From: an uncultured Lachnospira sp.
Lineage (GTDB): Bacteria > Bacillota > Clostridia > Lachnospirales > Lachnospiraceae
NCBI GenBank assembly: GCA_910585095.1
Contig: CAJUBU010000004.1
Coordinates: forward strand, 1 to 60,346
Direction of reading: 5' to 3'
DNA length: 60,346 bases
Shown piece by piece: positions 53,157 through 60,346 of the stretch. The notes below the pieces were generated by a model. The model searched no databases. It had not been told where the DNA came from and was given only the letters and a program-made list of their open reading frames with translations. Numbering within the stretch: the stretch's first letter is position 1; the number at the start of each line of letters is the position of its first letter. The position numbers and the translations under genes were made by a program.

Positions 53157-53414
53157 TTAAAGGCATTTATGTGTGACTTTTTCAATACATACATCAACCA
53201 AGATGGCATCAGGTCCTATTCCACGCACGCATTTAAAGGGAATAATATATTCCAAGTCTCTGCCAAATATTCCGCATATTCGGCAGGGACCAGGTACAAT
53301 TAATGCGGTAATACAACCACTGCATTCATCAAAATCAATATCAACAACACATCCAAGACTTTTACAATCACATACATTGATAACTTCTTTATTTTTTAAA
53401 TCACATATTCTCAT
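53157..53414 (-). CDS. YlmC/YmxH family sporulation-associated protein
   Basis: Small PRC-barrel protein of 85 residues, with the family pattern: MRICDLKNKEVINVCDCKSLG start, DIDFDECSGCITALIVPG, and an end of the type ILVDV. YlmC/YmxH proteins are found in spore formers, and this one follows sigG by 39 bases on the same strand, the usual neighbourhood for the family. It has several cysteines, which are common in clostridial versions. The exact biochemical role is unknown. Confidence 0.88.
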   Translation of the reverse strand: MRICDLKNKEVINVCDCKSLGCVVDIDFDECSGCITALIVPGPCRICGIFGRDLEYIIPFKCVRGIGPDAILVDVCIEKVTHKCL

Positions 53415-53453
53415 TTAATAGCGACTTTCTCAGGTGTTGTTATATTATATTCG

Positions 53454-54233
53454 TCAGCTCAGAAAATGTTTCATATTTCGCAAAGCACATTTTTCAAGCC
53501 GACTTACTTGAGCCTGTGAGATACCAATTTCTTCAGCGGCTTCCATCTGTGTTTTTCCATCAAAAAAACGCAGATTAATAATTTGCCGTTCTCTTGTCGA
53601 TAATCGTTTCATGGCTTCTTTTAATGCGATTTTATTGACCCAACTTTCTTCACCATCTTTTTTATCTTTAATTTGGTCCATAACATAAAGTGTGTCGTTA
53701 CCATCAGAATATACAGGTTCATGTAAAGAAACTGGCGTTTGAATAGCATCGAGTGCAAGGATAATATCTTCTTGTGCAATACCAATTTCAGAAGCAATTT
53801 CAGTAATAGTCGGTTCTTTTTGATTTTGTTTCGTCAGCATTTCCCTTGCGTGAATGGCTTTGTAGGCAGTATCTTTCAAAGAGCGGCTAACGCGTATTGG
53901 ACTGGAAGAATCTCTTAAAAAGCGGCGGATTTCCCCAATAATCATAGGAACAGCATAGGTTGAAAACTGTACATTTTGAGAAATATCAAAATTGTTGATT
54001 GCCTTAATCATGCCAACACATCCGATTTGAAATAAGTCGTCTTTTGATTCGTCGGTCTGATTAAAACGTGATACGATACTTAATACCAAACGGAGATTTC
54101 CTTTTATAAATTTATCTTTTGCTTCCTTATCACCAGCTTTTATCCTCTTTAGCAGCTCTGTTTTTTCATCGGATTTGAGTAATGGTAGTTCTGCTGTATT
54201 GACACCACATATTTCAACTTTGTAGCCTGACAC
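53454..54233 (-). CDS. sigG: Sporulation sigma factor SigG
   Basis: Late forespore-specific sigma factor. It begins VSGYKVEICGVNTAELPLL, the diagnostic SigG N-terminus, and continues with the region 2 core (GNLRLVLSIVSRFNQ, QFSTYAVPMIIGEIRRFLRD), the linker and region 4 (MEAAEEIGISQAQVSRLEK). Length 259 residues matches Bacillus SigG. The start codon is GTG at 54233, with AGGAGGTG five bases before it; the frame runs to 54266 but those extra residues have no family match. It is first of three leftward genes. A SigF- or SigG-type promoter was not recognised. Confidence 0.95.
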   Translation of the reverse strand: MSGYKVEICGVNTAELPLLKSDEKTELLKRIKAGDKEAKDKFIKGNLRLVLSIVSRFNQTDESKDDLFQIGCVGMIKAINNFDISQNVQFSTYAVPMIIGEIRRFLRDSSSPIRVSRSLKDTAYKAIHAREMLTKQNQKEPTITEIASEIGIAQEDIILALDAIQTPVSLHEPVYSDGNDTLYVMDQIKDKKDGEESWVNKIALKEAMKRLSTRERQIINLRFFDGKTQMEAAEEIGISQAQVSRLEKCALRNMKHFLS

Positions 54234-54285
54234 GGTGCACCTCCTGAAAGTAAGCTGTATTTGCATTGTCTTATAAAAAATGTAT

Positions 54286-54450
54286 AGTTAAGCGGATATT
54301 CGCAATCTGCTACGCTACTTGCTCAAACCATCTAGCTACTATCGTAGCTTTTCAGTGGGAGCTTATACTCCCACTGAAACAAGCAAGTCCCCGCCCACAC
54401 TTATGCCTTTGCAGCATTGAAGTGGGGGACTTCCTTGATGAGGTTAAAAA
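54286..54450 (+). repeat. Dispersed repeat B, interrupted copy
   Basis: Matches the repeat at 4097-4171 on both sides of an 88-base insertion (54350-54437). The left part includes GCGGAT/ATCTGC and AGCTAC/GTAGCT hairpins. The right part resumes with ATGAGGTTAAA. It lies in the 524-base gap between sigG and the next gene, which is made of repeats B and A and the palindromic insertion. Confidence 0.65.
54350..54437 (+). mobile_element. 88-bp palindromic miniature element, IS200/IS605-like
   Basis: The element opens with a perfect 12-bp hairpin (TTTCAGTGGGAG/CTCCCACTGAAA) and ends with a second stem, AAGTCCCC at 54385-54392 against GGGGACTT at 54425-54432. Subterminal hairpins without terminal inverted repeats are typical of IS200/IS605 ends and of non-autonomous derivatives. 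The boundaries come from comparison with the uninterrupted repeat copy near 4160. There is no room for a transposase and no target duplication is visible, as expected for this family. Confidence 0.6.
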
Positions 54451-54555
54451 AATGTCAGCAATGCAATTCATACATTTATAATTGCCAGAAACAGGTTTAT
54501 TAATACAGACAAGAATATCCAATTTCATTCTTTCCTTGTTTAACGCAAAAAATTA

Positions 54556-54618
54556 TAGTATTATAAAATAAACACAGTAAAGCTGTGGTATAAAAGTTTG
54601 CTACGCAAACATCTGATA
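54556..54618 (+). repeat. Dispersed repeat A, second copy
   Basis: Matches the pheS upstream element: TATAAAATAAACACAG, then AAAGCTGTGG and AAAAGTTTGC/GCAAAC hairpin parts. A more degenerate third copy is at 54654-54692 (ACAAAGTTGTAG then TTTTGCCATTGC). Confidence 0.6.
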
Positions 54619-54757
54619 TTACATCATGTAAAAAATCAATATGGAATAAGTATAACAAAGTTGTAGTATGAAAATTTTGCCATTGCACTATGTAAAAAAA
54701 TTATGATAAAGGCATTCAAATAGAATATAAAATTTTAACCATTGAAAGGAAATTTAA

Positions 54758-55153
54758 ATGGCACAGATATATGATTATTGGTATGAGGGCAGACAAACAA
54801 CAAAGCAAGATAAATGCAGACCAGCTGTAAAGTTAGACAAAGCTAGAATTTGGCTGGATTTTAATGAATATTGCTCAGATGATAGAGAGGGTGAACTTTA
54901 TTTATTTTCACAAGCCGATATTGTAAATGATTCCGAAGGAAATGATGTTGAATTATATGAGGGATTGGAAGTATCTGTATTTGATGATGACCTTGATGAA
55001 TCAAATCAACCTGATGCAATCTTAGCAGAAGGTATTATTGTTAAAAATACACTTAAAAAGTATACAAATGTAAAATGGTTCATACGATTAATAAAAAATA
55101 AAGTGAATAATAAGAGTGGAAATCCATACGTATATTGGTTGTCGGATTTGTAA
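54758..55153 (+). CDS. Hypothetical protein, 131 residues
   Basis: I do not recognise this small acidic protein. It starts MAQIYDYWYEGRQTTKQDKCRPAVKL and continues with mixed strands and acid-rich loops (DDDLDESNQPD), ending in a basic segment (RLIKNKVNNKSG) and WLSDL. There is no signal or membrane segment. The ATG follows AAAGGAAA at good spacing. It stands alone downstream of the repeat-rich gap and ahead of nrdR. The size and composition would suit an immunity or antitoxin-type protein, but no partner is present, so I give no function. Confidence 0.6.
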   Translation: MAQIYDYWYEGRQTTKQDKCRPAVKLDKARIWLDFNEYCSDDREGELYLFSQADIVNDSEGNDVELYEGLEVSVFDDDLDESNQPDAILAEGIIVKNTLKKYTNVKWFIRLIKNKVNNKSGNPYVYWLSDL

Positions 55154-55236
55154 TTTTAATAATATTGTTTAGGTATTGACCGTATACAGGCAATAAATTA
55201 TAATAAAACTATACATGAAACGGAGGGTATAATTAG

Positions 55237-55683
55237 ATGAAGTGTCCATTTTGTGGCAAAGATAATACAAAAGTTATTGATTCAAGACCAACGGATGATA
55301 GTTCAATTCGACGTAGACGCCAGTGTGAAAATTGTGGAAAGCGTTTTACGACATATGAAAAAGTTGAGACGATGCCGCTTATTGTAATAAAGAAAGATAA
55401 TAACAGAGAGCCTTATGACCGAGAGAAAATTGTTGCAGGGATTGTTCGTTCTTGTCACAAAAGACCAGTATCTATCACACAGATTAATGAGATGGTTGAT
55501 GAGATTGAAAATCAAATTTTTAATACAGAGGAACGAGAAATTGAAACAGCAAAAATTGGTTTAATTGTTATGGATAAATTAAAAGTGGTTGATGAAGTGG
55601 CATATGTTCGGTTTGCATCGGTTTATAGAGAATTTAAAGATGTCAATACCTTTATGGATGAAATTAAAAAAATTTTAAATTAA
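55237..55683 (+). CDS. nrdR: Transcriptional repressor NrdR
   Basis: Repressor of ribonucleotide reductase genes. A zinc ribbon with cysteines 3, 6, 30 and 33 (CPFC and CENC) is followed by an ATP-cone domain (PLIVIKKDNNREPYDREKIVAGIVRSC block) and ends in ASVYREFKDVNTFMDEI. The 148-residue length is normal. CGGAGGGT precedes the ATG. It is isolated from any nrd gene here and its own 84-base upstream region shows no clear NrdR boxes by eye. Confidence 0.96.
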   Translation: MKCPFCGKDNTKVIDSRPTDDSSIRRRRQCENCGKRFTTYEKVETMPLIVIKKDNNREPYDREKIVAGIVRSCHKRPVSITQINEMVDEIENQIFNTEEREIETAKIGLIVMDKLKVVDEVAYVRFASVYREFKDVNTFMDEIKKILN

Positions 55684-55783
55684 AAATAATGGAGTATATC
55701 ACAGTTTTTCTATGTTTAAGATTTGGTATTTTGTCCGTTTGCTGTGACATATTTAACGAATAAGTTTGAAAGGTTTGAAAAAA

Positions 55784-56290
55784 ATGTTTGAAAAGTTTTA
55801 TCCTGATATATATTTAGATTCTACTTATGAAATCCAATATGAAGATTTATATAAAAAAGGATTTCGAGGGATTATATTTGATGTTGACAATACCTTAGTG
55901 GAACATGGTGCGCCTGTCAACGATAAGGCGGCAGCATTGTTTGAGTATTTGCATAAGATGGGATTTAAAACGTGCATTATATCAAACAATAAAGAATATC
56001 GAGTAAAACCGTTAGCGAAAGCCGTTGCATCAAAATATGTCAGCAATGCACACAAACCTTCCCCTAAAAATTATATTGAGGCCTGCAAGCTTATGGGGTG
56101 CAGTGCAAGCAATGTTTTTTTTGTCGGAGACCAAATATTTACAGATGTGTGGGGTGCAAACAGAGCAGGAATTATGAGTATATTGGTAAAACCCATAGCA
56201 AAACATGAGGAGATTCAAATTGTACTGAAGAGAAAAATTGAAAAAATAGTGTTATATTGTTACAGAAATAGAAAAAAGGATAAGGTTTAA
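55784..56290 (+). CDS. YqeG family HAD-type phosphatase
   Basis: HAD superfamily class III phosphatase of the YqeG family; substrate unknown. The first HAD motif is GIIFDVDNTLVEHG, motif II is CIISNNKEYR, and the lysine and acidic motifs are in AHKPSPKNY and FFVGDQIFTDVWGANRAG. It is 168 residues from the ATG at 55784; an alternative TTG lies at 55766. aroE starts one base after the stop, so it is co-transcribed with the shikimate genes, as in other Firmicutes. Confidence 0.9.
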   Translation: MFEKFYPDIYLDSTYEIQYEDLYKKGFRGIIFDVDNTLVEHGAPVNDKAAALFEYLHKMGFKTCIISNNKEYRVKPLAKAVASKYVSNAHKPSPKNYIEACKLMGCSASNVFFVGDQIFTDVWGANRAGIMSILVKPIAKHEEIQIVLKRKIEKIVLYCYRNRKKDKV

Positions 56291-56291
56291 T

Positions 56292-57170
56292 ATGAGGGAT
56301 ATAAAAGGTACGACGAGTGTTTGTGGTCTTATTGGAAATCCAGTTGCTCATTCCATATCGCCATTGATACATAACACATTAGCACAGCTTCGAGGTGATG
56401 ATTTTGTCTATGTTCCATTTAAAGTAGAAGAAAATCGAGTAGAGGAGGCTGTAAAAGGCGCTTATGCGCTTAATGTGCTTGGTATGAATGTCACCGTTCC
56501 GCATAAACAGCATGTGTTACAAGCTCTTGTGGAGGTTGATTCTATTGCAGAGGCAATTGGTGCAGTTAATACATTAGTAAGAACAACGAAAGACAACATA
56601 TCAGGGTATAAGGGATACAATACCGATATACTAGGACTTGAGCGGGAATTAGAAGATATTGGGTTGTCCTTAAAAGACAGAGAAGTTGTTTTGCTTGGCG
56701 CTGGCGGAGCTGCCAGAGCCATTGCATTTTTATGTGTTCAAAAGGGTGCGGCGCAGGTTGTTATTTTAAATCGTACAGTATCAAAGGCAGAATCAATTGC
56801 CAATGCGGTCAATTCGTACTTTAATCAATCGACTGTAAGGGCAATGGATATAAAAGATTATGATAAAATGGGAGTAAATGATTATATTACAATACAGACA
56901 ACAAGTGTAGGACTGCATCCAAATAATGATAATGTGATTATTTGTGACGATCAATTTTATAAAAATGCGGCAGCAGGGGTTGATATTATCTATAATCCAA
57001 GTGTTACAATGTTTATGAAGTTGATGAGTAAGCAGGAAAAACCAGCTTACAATGGATTAAAAATGCTTTTATATCAGGGAATAGCGGCATATGAATTATG
57101 GATGAATTGTACTGTAACAAAAGAGATGGCAGATGAAATTTATGACAAGATGAAAAAAATTGCTTTTTAG
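56292..57170 (+). CDS. aroE: Shikimate dehydrogenase
   Basis: Reduces 3-dehydroshikimate to shikimate with NADPH. The shikimate-binding site is plain: GNPVAHSISPLIHN near residues 15-28 and NVTVPHK with the catalytic lysine near 74. The Rossmann domain has LLGAGGAARAIAFL near 136, and the end contains GLKMLLYQG. Length 292 residues is normal. It begins one base after yqeG and is followed by aroK after 19 bases. With aroK and aroQ it supplies the late shikimate steps; the remaining pathway genes are not in this window. Confidence 0.96.
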   Translation: MRDIKGTTSVCGLIGNPVAHSISPLIHNTLAQLRGDDFVYVPFKVEENRVEEAVKGAYALNVLGMNVTVPHKQHVLQALVEVDSIAEAIGAVNTLVRTTKDNISGYKGYNTDILGLERELEDIGLSLKDREVVLLGAGGAARAIAFLCVQKGAAQVVILNRTVSKAESIANAVNSYFNQSTVRAMDIKDYDKMGVNDYITIQTTSVGLHPNNDNVIICDDQFYKNAAAGVDIIYNPSVTMFMKLMSKQEKPAYNGLKMLLYQGIAAYELWMNCTVTKEMADEIYDKMKKIAF

Positions 57171-57189
57171 CTTTTGGAAATGAGGATAC

Positions 57190-57720
57190 ATGAGTGAGCA
57201 AAAAAATATTATTCTGATTGGGTTTATGGGATGTGGCAAAACGACTTGTGGCAAATGGATTGCTGAAAATAAACCGTTTGATTTTATTGACACAGACCAA
57301 TATATTGTGGATAAGGAAGGTCGTTCCATTAATGAAATATTTGATTGTGACGGAGAACCTTATTTTAGAAAGCTGGAAACAATGGTACTAAAGGAATTGC
57401 TTGAAAGTGAAAATACAAGACAAAAGGTGTTTTCAGTGGGAGGAGGTCTTCCGATAACAAACGAAAACAGACCGTTACTAAAACAGCTTGGATATGTTGT
57501 TTATCTTCGCACATCCATAGATGAATTAGTAAAAAGGCTAAATCAAGATACACAGAGACCACTTCTTGCAGGTGGAAATGTAAGGGATAAAATTGTTCGC
57601 CTGATGGAACAAAGAAAAGATATATATGAACAGGTAGCCGATAAAATAATTGATACAGATGGAAAGGATATAAAACATATTTATGAAGAAATTACTGGTG
57701 ATAAATGGACCAAATATTAA
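57190..57720 (+). CDS. aroK: Shikimate kinase
   Basis: Phosphorylates shikimate with ATP. The P-loop GFMGCGKTTCGK is at residues 11-22; DTDQYI holds the shikimate-binding aspartate; VGGGLP and the RPLLAGG lid motif follow. Length 176 residues is normal. The last 38 bases overlap the start of aroQ in another frame, an unusually long overlap for this operon. The ATG has GAGGATAC before it. Confidence 0.95.
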   Translation: MSEQKNIILIGFMGCGKTTCGKWIAENKPFDFIDTDQYIVDKEGRSINEIFDCDGEPYFRKLETMVLKELLESENTRQKVFSVGGGLPITNENRPLLKQLGYVVYLRTSIDELVKRLNQDTQRPLLAGGNVRDKIVRLMEQRKDIYEQVADKIIDTDGKDIKHIYEEITGDKWTKY

Positions 57721-58117
57721 TTTTTTAGGGATTCGAGAAAAAGGCATCTATGGAAATCAAAATTATGATTCCCTTCTTTTAATGATAAAAGAAAAGGCAG
57801 AAGAATTAGAAGTAATGGTGGAGGTATTTCAGGATAATTCAGAAGGCGCCATTATTGACCGCTTACAGAGAGCTTATTATGAACAGGTGGAAGGGATTAT
57901 TATTAATCCTGGCGCATATACGCATTATAGTTATGCGATACGCGACGCCTTAGCTTCTATGGAAGATATACCTAAAATTGAGGTCCATATATCCAATGTA
58001 CATAAGCGTGAAGAATTTAGACATGTCTCTGTGACTGCGCCTGTGTGCAATGCTCAAATTGTTGGTTTGGGATTAAAGGGATATCTATATGCAATGGAGG
58101 CTATCTTAACTCTGTAA
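57683..58117 (+). CDS. aroQ: 3-dehydroquinate dehydratase, type II
   Basis: Dodecameric type II dehydroquinase of the shikimate pathway. The start (MKKLLVINGPNINFLG) and the flexible loop with the catalytic Tyr (REKGIYGNQNYDSL) are canonical, as are IINPGAYTHYSYAIRDA and the HISNVHKREEFRH histidine motif. Length 144 residues is normal. It begins inside aroK, 38 bases before its stop, with only a weak ribosome-binding site, which suggests translational coupling to aroK. efp follows after a gap of 149 bases with its own promoter. Confidence 0.96.
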   Translation: MKKLLVINGPNINFLGIREKGIYGNQNYDSLLLMIKEKAEELEVMVEVFQDNSEGAIIDRLQRAYYEQVEGIIINPGAYTHYSYAIRDALASMEDIPKIEVHISNVHKREEFRHVSVTAPVCNAQIVGLGLKGYLYAMEAILTL

Positions 58118-58172
58118 AAGATGTTTATAAAGGTATTGCCAAAATGTGCTGTTTATTATAAAATGTAAAAAG

Positions 58173-58201
58173 TTGTTGACTGTTATTGTTAAATATATAA
58201 T
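58173..58201 (+). promoter_or_regulatory. Promoter of efp
   Basis: TTGTTG (58173-58178), 17-base spacer, TATAAT (58196-58201), about 60 bases before the efp start codon. Confidence 0.55.
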
Positions 58202-58266
58202 AATTTTGTCACAATAGATTGAAAAAATAACAGAAGGTTATTGATATTTAGGAGGTACAAACAAAA

Positions 58267-58824
58267 ATGGTAAGTGCAGGAGATTTTAAAAATGGCTTGA
58301 CAATCCAGATGGATAATGGTATCTGGCAAATTATTGAGTTTCAGCATGTAAAACCGGGTAAGGGTGCTGCTTTTGTAAGAACAAAATTAAAGAATATTGT
58401 GAGCGGCGGCGTGGTTGAAAAATCTTTCAGACCAACGGAAAAATTTGATTTAGCGCATATTGAAAAGAAAGATTATCAATATTTATATTCAGATGGCGAT
58501 TTATATAACTTTATGGATACAGAGACATTTGAGCAGATTGCATTAGCTTCTGAAGATGTAGGCGATGCTTTAAAATTTGTAAAAGAGAATGAGATGGTTA
58601 AACTTTGTTCTCATGCCGGAAAAGTATTTTCAATTGAGCCTCCACTTTTTGTAGAGCTTGAAATTACAGAGTCTGAACCAGGTGTTAAAGGAGATACTGC
58701 CACAGGTGCCACAAAGCCTGCAATACTTGAGACTGGTGCAAGAATTATGGTACCATTGTTTGTCAATCAAGGCGATGTGATAAAGATTGATACACGTACA
58801 GGAGAATATTTATCAAGAGTATAA
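58267..58824 (+). CDS. efp: Elongation factor P
   Basis: Relieves ribosomes stalled on proline runs. The KOW-like first domain has the tip loop HVKPGKGAAFVR with Lys32, the site that many bacteria modify. The other domains include SYRPTEKFD-type and the C-terminal block GARIMVPLFVNQGDVIKIDTRTGEYLSRV. Length 185 residues is standard. GGAGG lies upstream of the ATG. No modification enzyme gene (yeiP, poxA or epmA type) is in the window. Confidence 0.97.
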   Translation: MVSAGDFKNGLTIQMDNGIWQIIEFQHVKPGKGAAFVRTKLKNIVSGGVVEKSFRPTEKFDLAHIEKKDYQYLYSDGDLYNFMDTETFEQIALASEDVGDALKFVKENEMVKLCSHAGKVFSIEPPLFVELEITESEPGVKGDTATGATKPAILETGARIMVPLFVNQGDVIKIDTRTGEYLSRV

Positions 58825-58850
58825 TTTTGTTATGAATAATAATGAAATTA

Positions 58851-58905
58851 TGGACAAGCAGCAAAACTAATTGCAAATATTTGTATTTGTTTGATTGCAA
58901 AGGGA
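58851..58905 (+). repeat. Degenerate repeat C, copy 3 (after efp)
   Basis: GGACAAGCAGCAAAACTAATTG and the later TTTGATTGCAAAGGG resemble the copies after pheS and the flavodiiron gene. It lies between the efp stop and its terminator. Confidence 0.35.
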
Positions 58906-58910
58906 TTTTA

Positions 58911-59013
58911 AAAGGACTGTTACAAAATGAGAAATTCTGTAAGATATAAGTCGTTATTTATAATACGATATTTATATCTTTATAGAACATTCATTTTGCA
59001 GCAGTCCTTTTTT
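58911..59013 (+). terminator. Long terminator hairpin of efp
   Basis: AAAGGACTG (58911-58919) pairs with CAGTCCTTT (59002-59010). Inner pairings (ACAAAATGA/TCATTTTG and AGATATAA/TTTATATCT) make a long cruciform-like stem, followed by a T6 run. Confidence 0.8.
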
Positions 59014-59056
59014 AGATAGCAAAAATTAAAACCTTTTTTGCGAAGCAACTCTTTTT

Positions 59057-59371
59057 TTAGCGGTCTTTAAATGTTGCGCAGACCGTCTCGCAAGCATCAC
59101 TTGCACACAATCCAGAAATATCAATGTGATCAGCAACACATTTCTTATCCATATTATGAACGCAGTTTGTTGCTTCACATGAGATGCTTAAAGAAAGCTT
59201 TGGAGAAGCAGCAGAGTTCTTTGGCGATGTTTGAGAAGATTCTACATAACTTCCACAACAAGTGTCATCTACTTTTGTTGCACTTGTTCCATCGACATGA
59301 ATAGAGTTTAAACAGCAGCATTTTTCTTTGTTGTGTACACATGAATTTACATTACATCCTAAATTTGTCAT
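59057..59371 (-). CDS. DUF1540 domain protein (two domains)
   Basis: Small cysteine-rich protein of unknown function. Two DUF1540-type modules are visible: the N-terminal LGCNVNSCVHNKEKCCCLNSI block and the later CEATNCVHNMDKKCVADHI ending in CASDACETVCATF. Together they hold about 18 cysteines in 104 residues, suggesting metal or redox binding. The start is taken at the ATG at 59371 because this matches the usual beginning of such proteins; no good ribosome-binding site stands before it. DUF1540 proteins are widespread in Clostridia. It is monocistronic on the minus strand. Confidence 0.8.
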   Translation of the reverse strand: MTNLGCNVNSCVHNKEKCCCLNSIHVDGTSATKVDDTCCGSYVESSQTSPKNSAASPKLSLSISCEATNCVHNMDKKCVADHIDISGLCASDACETVCATFKDR

Positions 59372-59489
59372 TTTAAAAACCATGCCCTTTCCGTGACCTA
59401 CAAAAATTGCAGGCACAAAATAAAACTTGTGCAATTTTCATTACACAAGTTTAGTATAAACAATATGAGAGCATAATATTCAAACAACA

Positions 59490-60053
59490 TTAAAAGGTTT
59501 GAAAGGTAAGGGAGTGTTTATCTCCATGATAATATTTAAATAATGCTTTTGCTAATATTTTGTCTTTGGAAACATAATTTGTTGTTTCCCAATATCTGGA
59601 ATCACGTGAATTATTGCGGTTATCCCCCATAACAAAATAGCTGTCCTCAGGGACGATATAGGTTAGTTCTTGCGGATTGTCCTGCATAGGTTCCCGAATA
59701 TAAGGTTCATCTAATTCTTCATCGTTGACATAGACTTTGCCATGAATAATTTGAACAATGTCGCCAGGCAATCCAATAACGCGTTTTACATAATTGATAG
59801 ATTCATCATCAGGATATTTAAAAATAATAATATCACCGCGTTCTGGCGATGAAAAAAGATAGGATAAACGAAAACCTATCAATCGGTCATTTTCCATAAT
59901 CGTGTTTTTCATCGAACCGGTTGGTACATTAACATTAGCAATAATAAAATGATTTAATATAAAAACAAGTAAAAAAGCAACAACAATAATTTTTACATAA
60001 CTAAACACTTCACGTAAAATAGGATTTTTAATATGAATGATATGAATGCCCAT
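59490..60053 (-). CDS. Signal peptidase I
   Basis: Membrane serine protease that removes signal peptides from exported proteins. One membrane segment (about residues 20-40) is followed by the catalytic Ser47 in VPTGSMKNTI, the Lys90 dyad partner in NYVKRVIGLPGD, and the box E motif GDNRNNSRDSRYW. Length 187 residues is typical of Gram-positive type I signal peptidases. A second, highly similar gene lies just upstream on the same strand and is cut by the window end. The ribosome-binding site is weak, so it may be coupled to that gene. Confidence 0.94.
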   Translation of the reverse strand: MGIHIIHIKNPILREVFSYVKIIVVAFLLVFILNHFIIANVNVPTGSMKNTIMENDRLIGFRLSYLFSSPERGDIIIFKYPDDESINYVKRVIGLPGDIVQIIHGKVYVNDEELDEPYIREPMQDNPQELTYIVPEDSYFVMGDNRNNSRDSRYWETTNYVSKDKILAKALFKYYHGDKHSLTFQTF

Positions 60054-60153
60054 AATAGTATCTTCTTTCTAAATTGTTTTTAGTCACATAGTATCCCATG
60101 TAAATTTTTTTTCTTTGTCATTAAAATATTTGAACAATACTTTTGCAATTATT

Positions 60154-60345
60154 TTATTTTTTTTCAACATAATTTGTTGTTGTCCAATATCTGGAATCCC
60201 ACGATTCATTGCGGTTATCCCCCATAACAAAATAGCTGCCCTCAGGGACGATATAGGTTAGTTCTTGCGGATTGTCCTGCATAGGTTCTAAAATATAAGG
60301 TTCATCTAATTCTTCATCGTTGACATAGACTTTGCCATGAATAAT
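60154..60345 (-). CDS. Second signal peptidase I, partial and frameshifted near its end
   Basis: Only the C-terminal part of this gene is in the window; it continues past the right edge. The readable part includes IIHGKVYVNDEELDEPY, EGSYFVMGDNRNESWDSRYW (box E) and ends TTTNYVEKK at a stop at 60154-60156. The stop follows an eight-base A run (60157-60164). With one A fewer the frame would run on for about 23 codons to a stop at 60084-60086 and restore a tail matching the downstream copy (IIAKVLFKYFNDKEK against ILAKALFKYYHGDKH). The DNA of the box E region is about 95% identical to the first copy by eye. It may be a frameshift, a phase switch or an assembly error. Confidence 0.8.
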   Translation of the reverse strand: MIHGKVYVNDEELDEPYILEPMQDNPQELTYIVPEGSYFVMGDNRNESWDSRYWTTTNYVEKK

Positions 60346-60346
60346 T

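Noticed and set aside
54266..54481. Plus-strand frame upstream of sigG running through the repeats (71 codons)
   Set aside because: It is composed of repeat B and the inserted palindrome and has no ribosome-binding site.
1..60346. CRISPR array
   Set aside because: No regularly spaced identical repeats with unique spacers; the repeats seen are isolated hairpin units. No cas genes.
1..60346. tRNA, rRNA or tmRNA genes
   Set aside because: No cloverleaf-like stretches with the GTTCRANYC arm were recognised by eye. A dedicated scan would be decisive.

Overview
The window is AT-rich chromosomal DNA from a low-GC, Gram-positive, anaerobic and probably motile spore-former of the Clostridia, most likely Lachnospiraceae. 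Supporting signs are sigG next to a YlmC/YmxH-type gene, a CIRCE-controlled hrcA-grpE-dnaK-dnaJ operon, a flavodiiron protein, a methyl-accepting chemotaxis protein, a GlyQS-type glycyl-tRNA synthetase, pyrBI, and paired large proteins that I recall as the DUF5717/DUF5716 families of Lachnospiraceae. Family placement is inference from gene content. The window starts between genes and ends inside a second signal peptidase gene. I found no prophage, no CRISPR array, no tRNA and no rRNA gene.

Layout: 0.1-4.0 kb, dTDP-L-rhamnose genes rfbA-rfbB-rfbD-rfbC. 4.2-9.5 kb, heat-shock operon with a perfect CIRCE. 9.5-12.5 kb, an IS-like remnant, then a leftward pair of chemoreceptor and sugar-binding lipoprotein. 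12.7-22.1 kb, M16C peptidase, era, recO, glyS, a zinc-ribbon membrane protein and a D,D-carboxypeptidase. 22.4-30.7 kb, rarA followed by four uncharacterised genes: a 1221-residue solenoid protein, a divergent Hsp70-like protein, a helical-repeat protein and a coiled-coil membrane protein. 30.8-35.6 kb, pheS-pheT-queA. 35.8-40.6 kb, an orphan gene, RNase P RNA, and an acyltransferase / GT8 / GT8-acyltransferase fusion operon. 40.8-42.3 kb, pyrB and pyrI leftward. 42.5-46.6 kb, exopolysaccharide initiation and chain-length genes. 46.8-47.9 kb, a flavodiiron protein. 48.1-50.4 kb, a leftward sortase cassette. 50.7-51.8 kb, trpS. 52.0-54.2 kb, sigG-ymxH-lactonase leftward. 54.7-58.8 kb, an orphan gene, nrdR, yqeG, aroE-aroK-aroQ and efp. 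59.0-60.3 kb, a DUF1540 protein and tandem signal peptidases.

Envelope biology dominates: rhamnose precursor supply, a polymer priming module, a glycolipid-like operon, sortase anchoring, a carboxypeptidase and signal peptidases. The best candidates for an undescribed system are the four-gene Hsp70-like module (23.8-30.7 kb) and the GT8-PlsC fusion operon (37.1-40.6 kb). Intergenic DNA carries several families of short hairpin repeats. One repeat copy is interrupted by an 88-bp palindromic element with an IS200/IS605-like look, and the uninterrupted copy lies 50 kb away in the same window.
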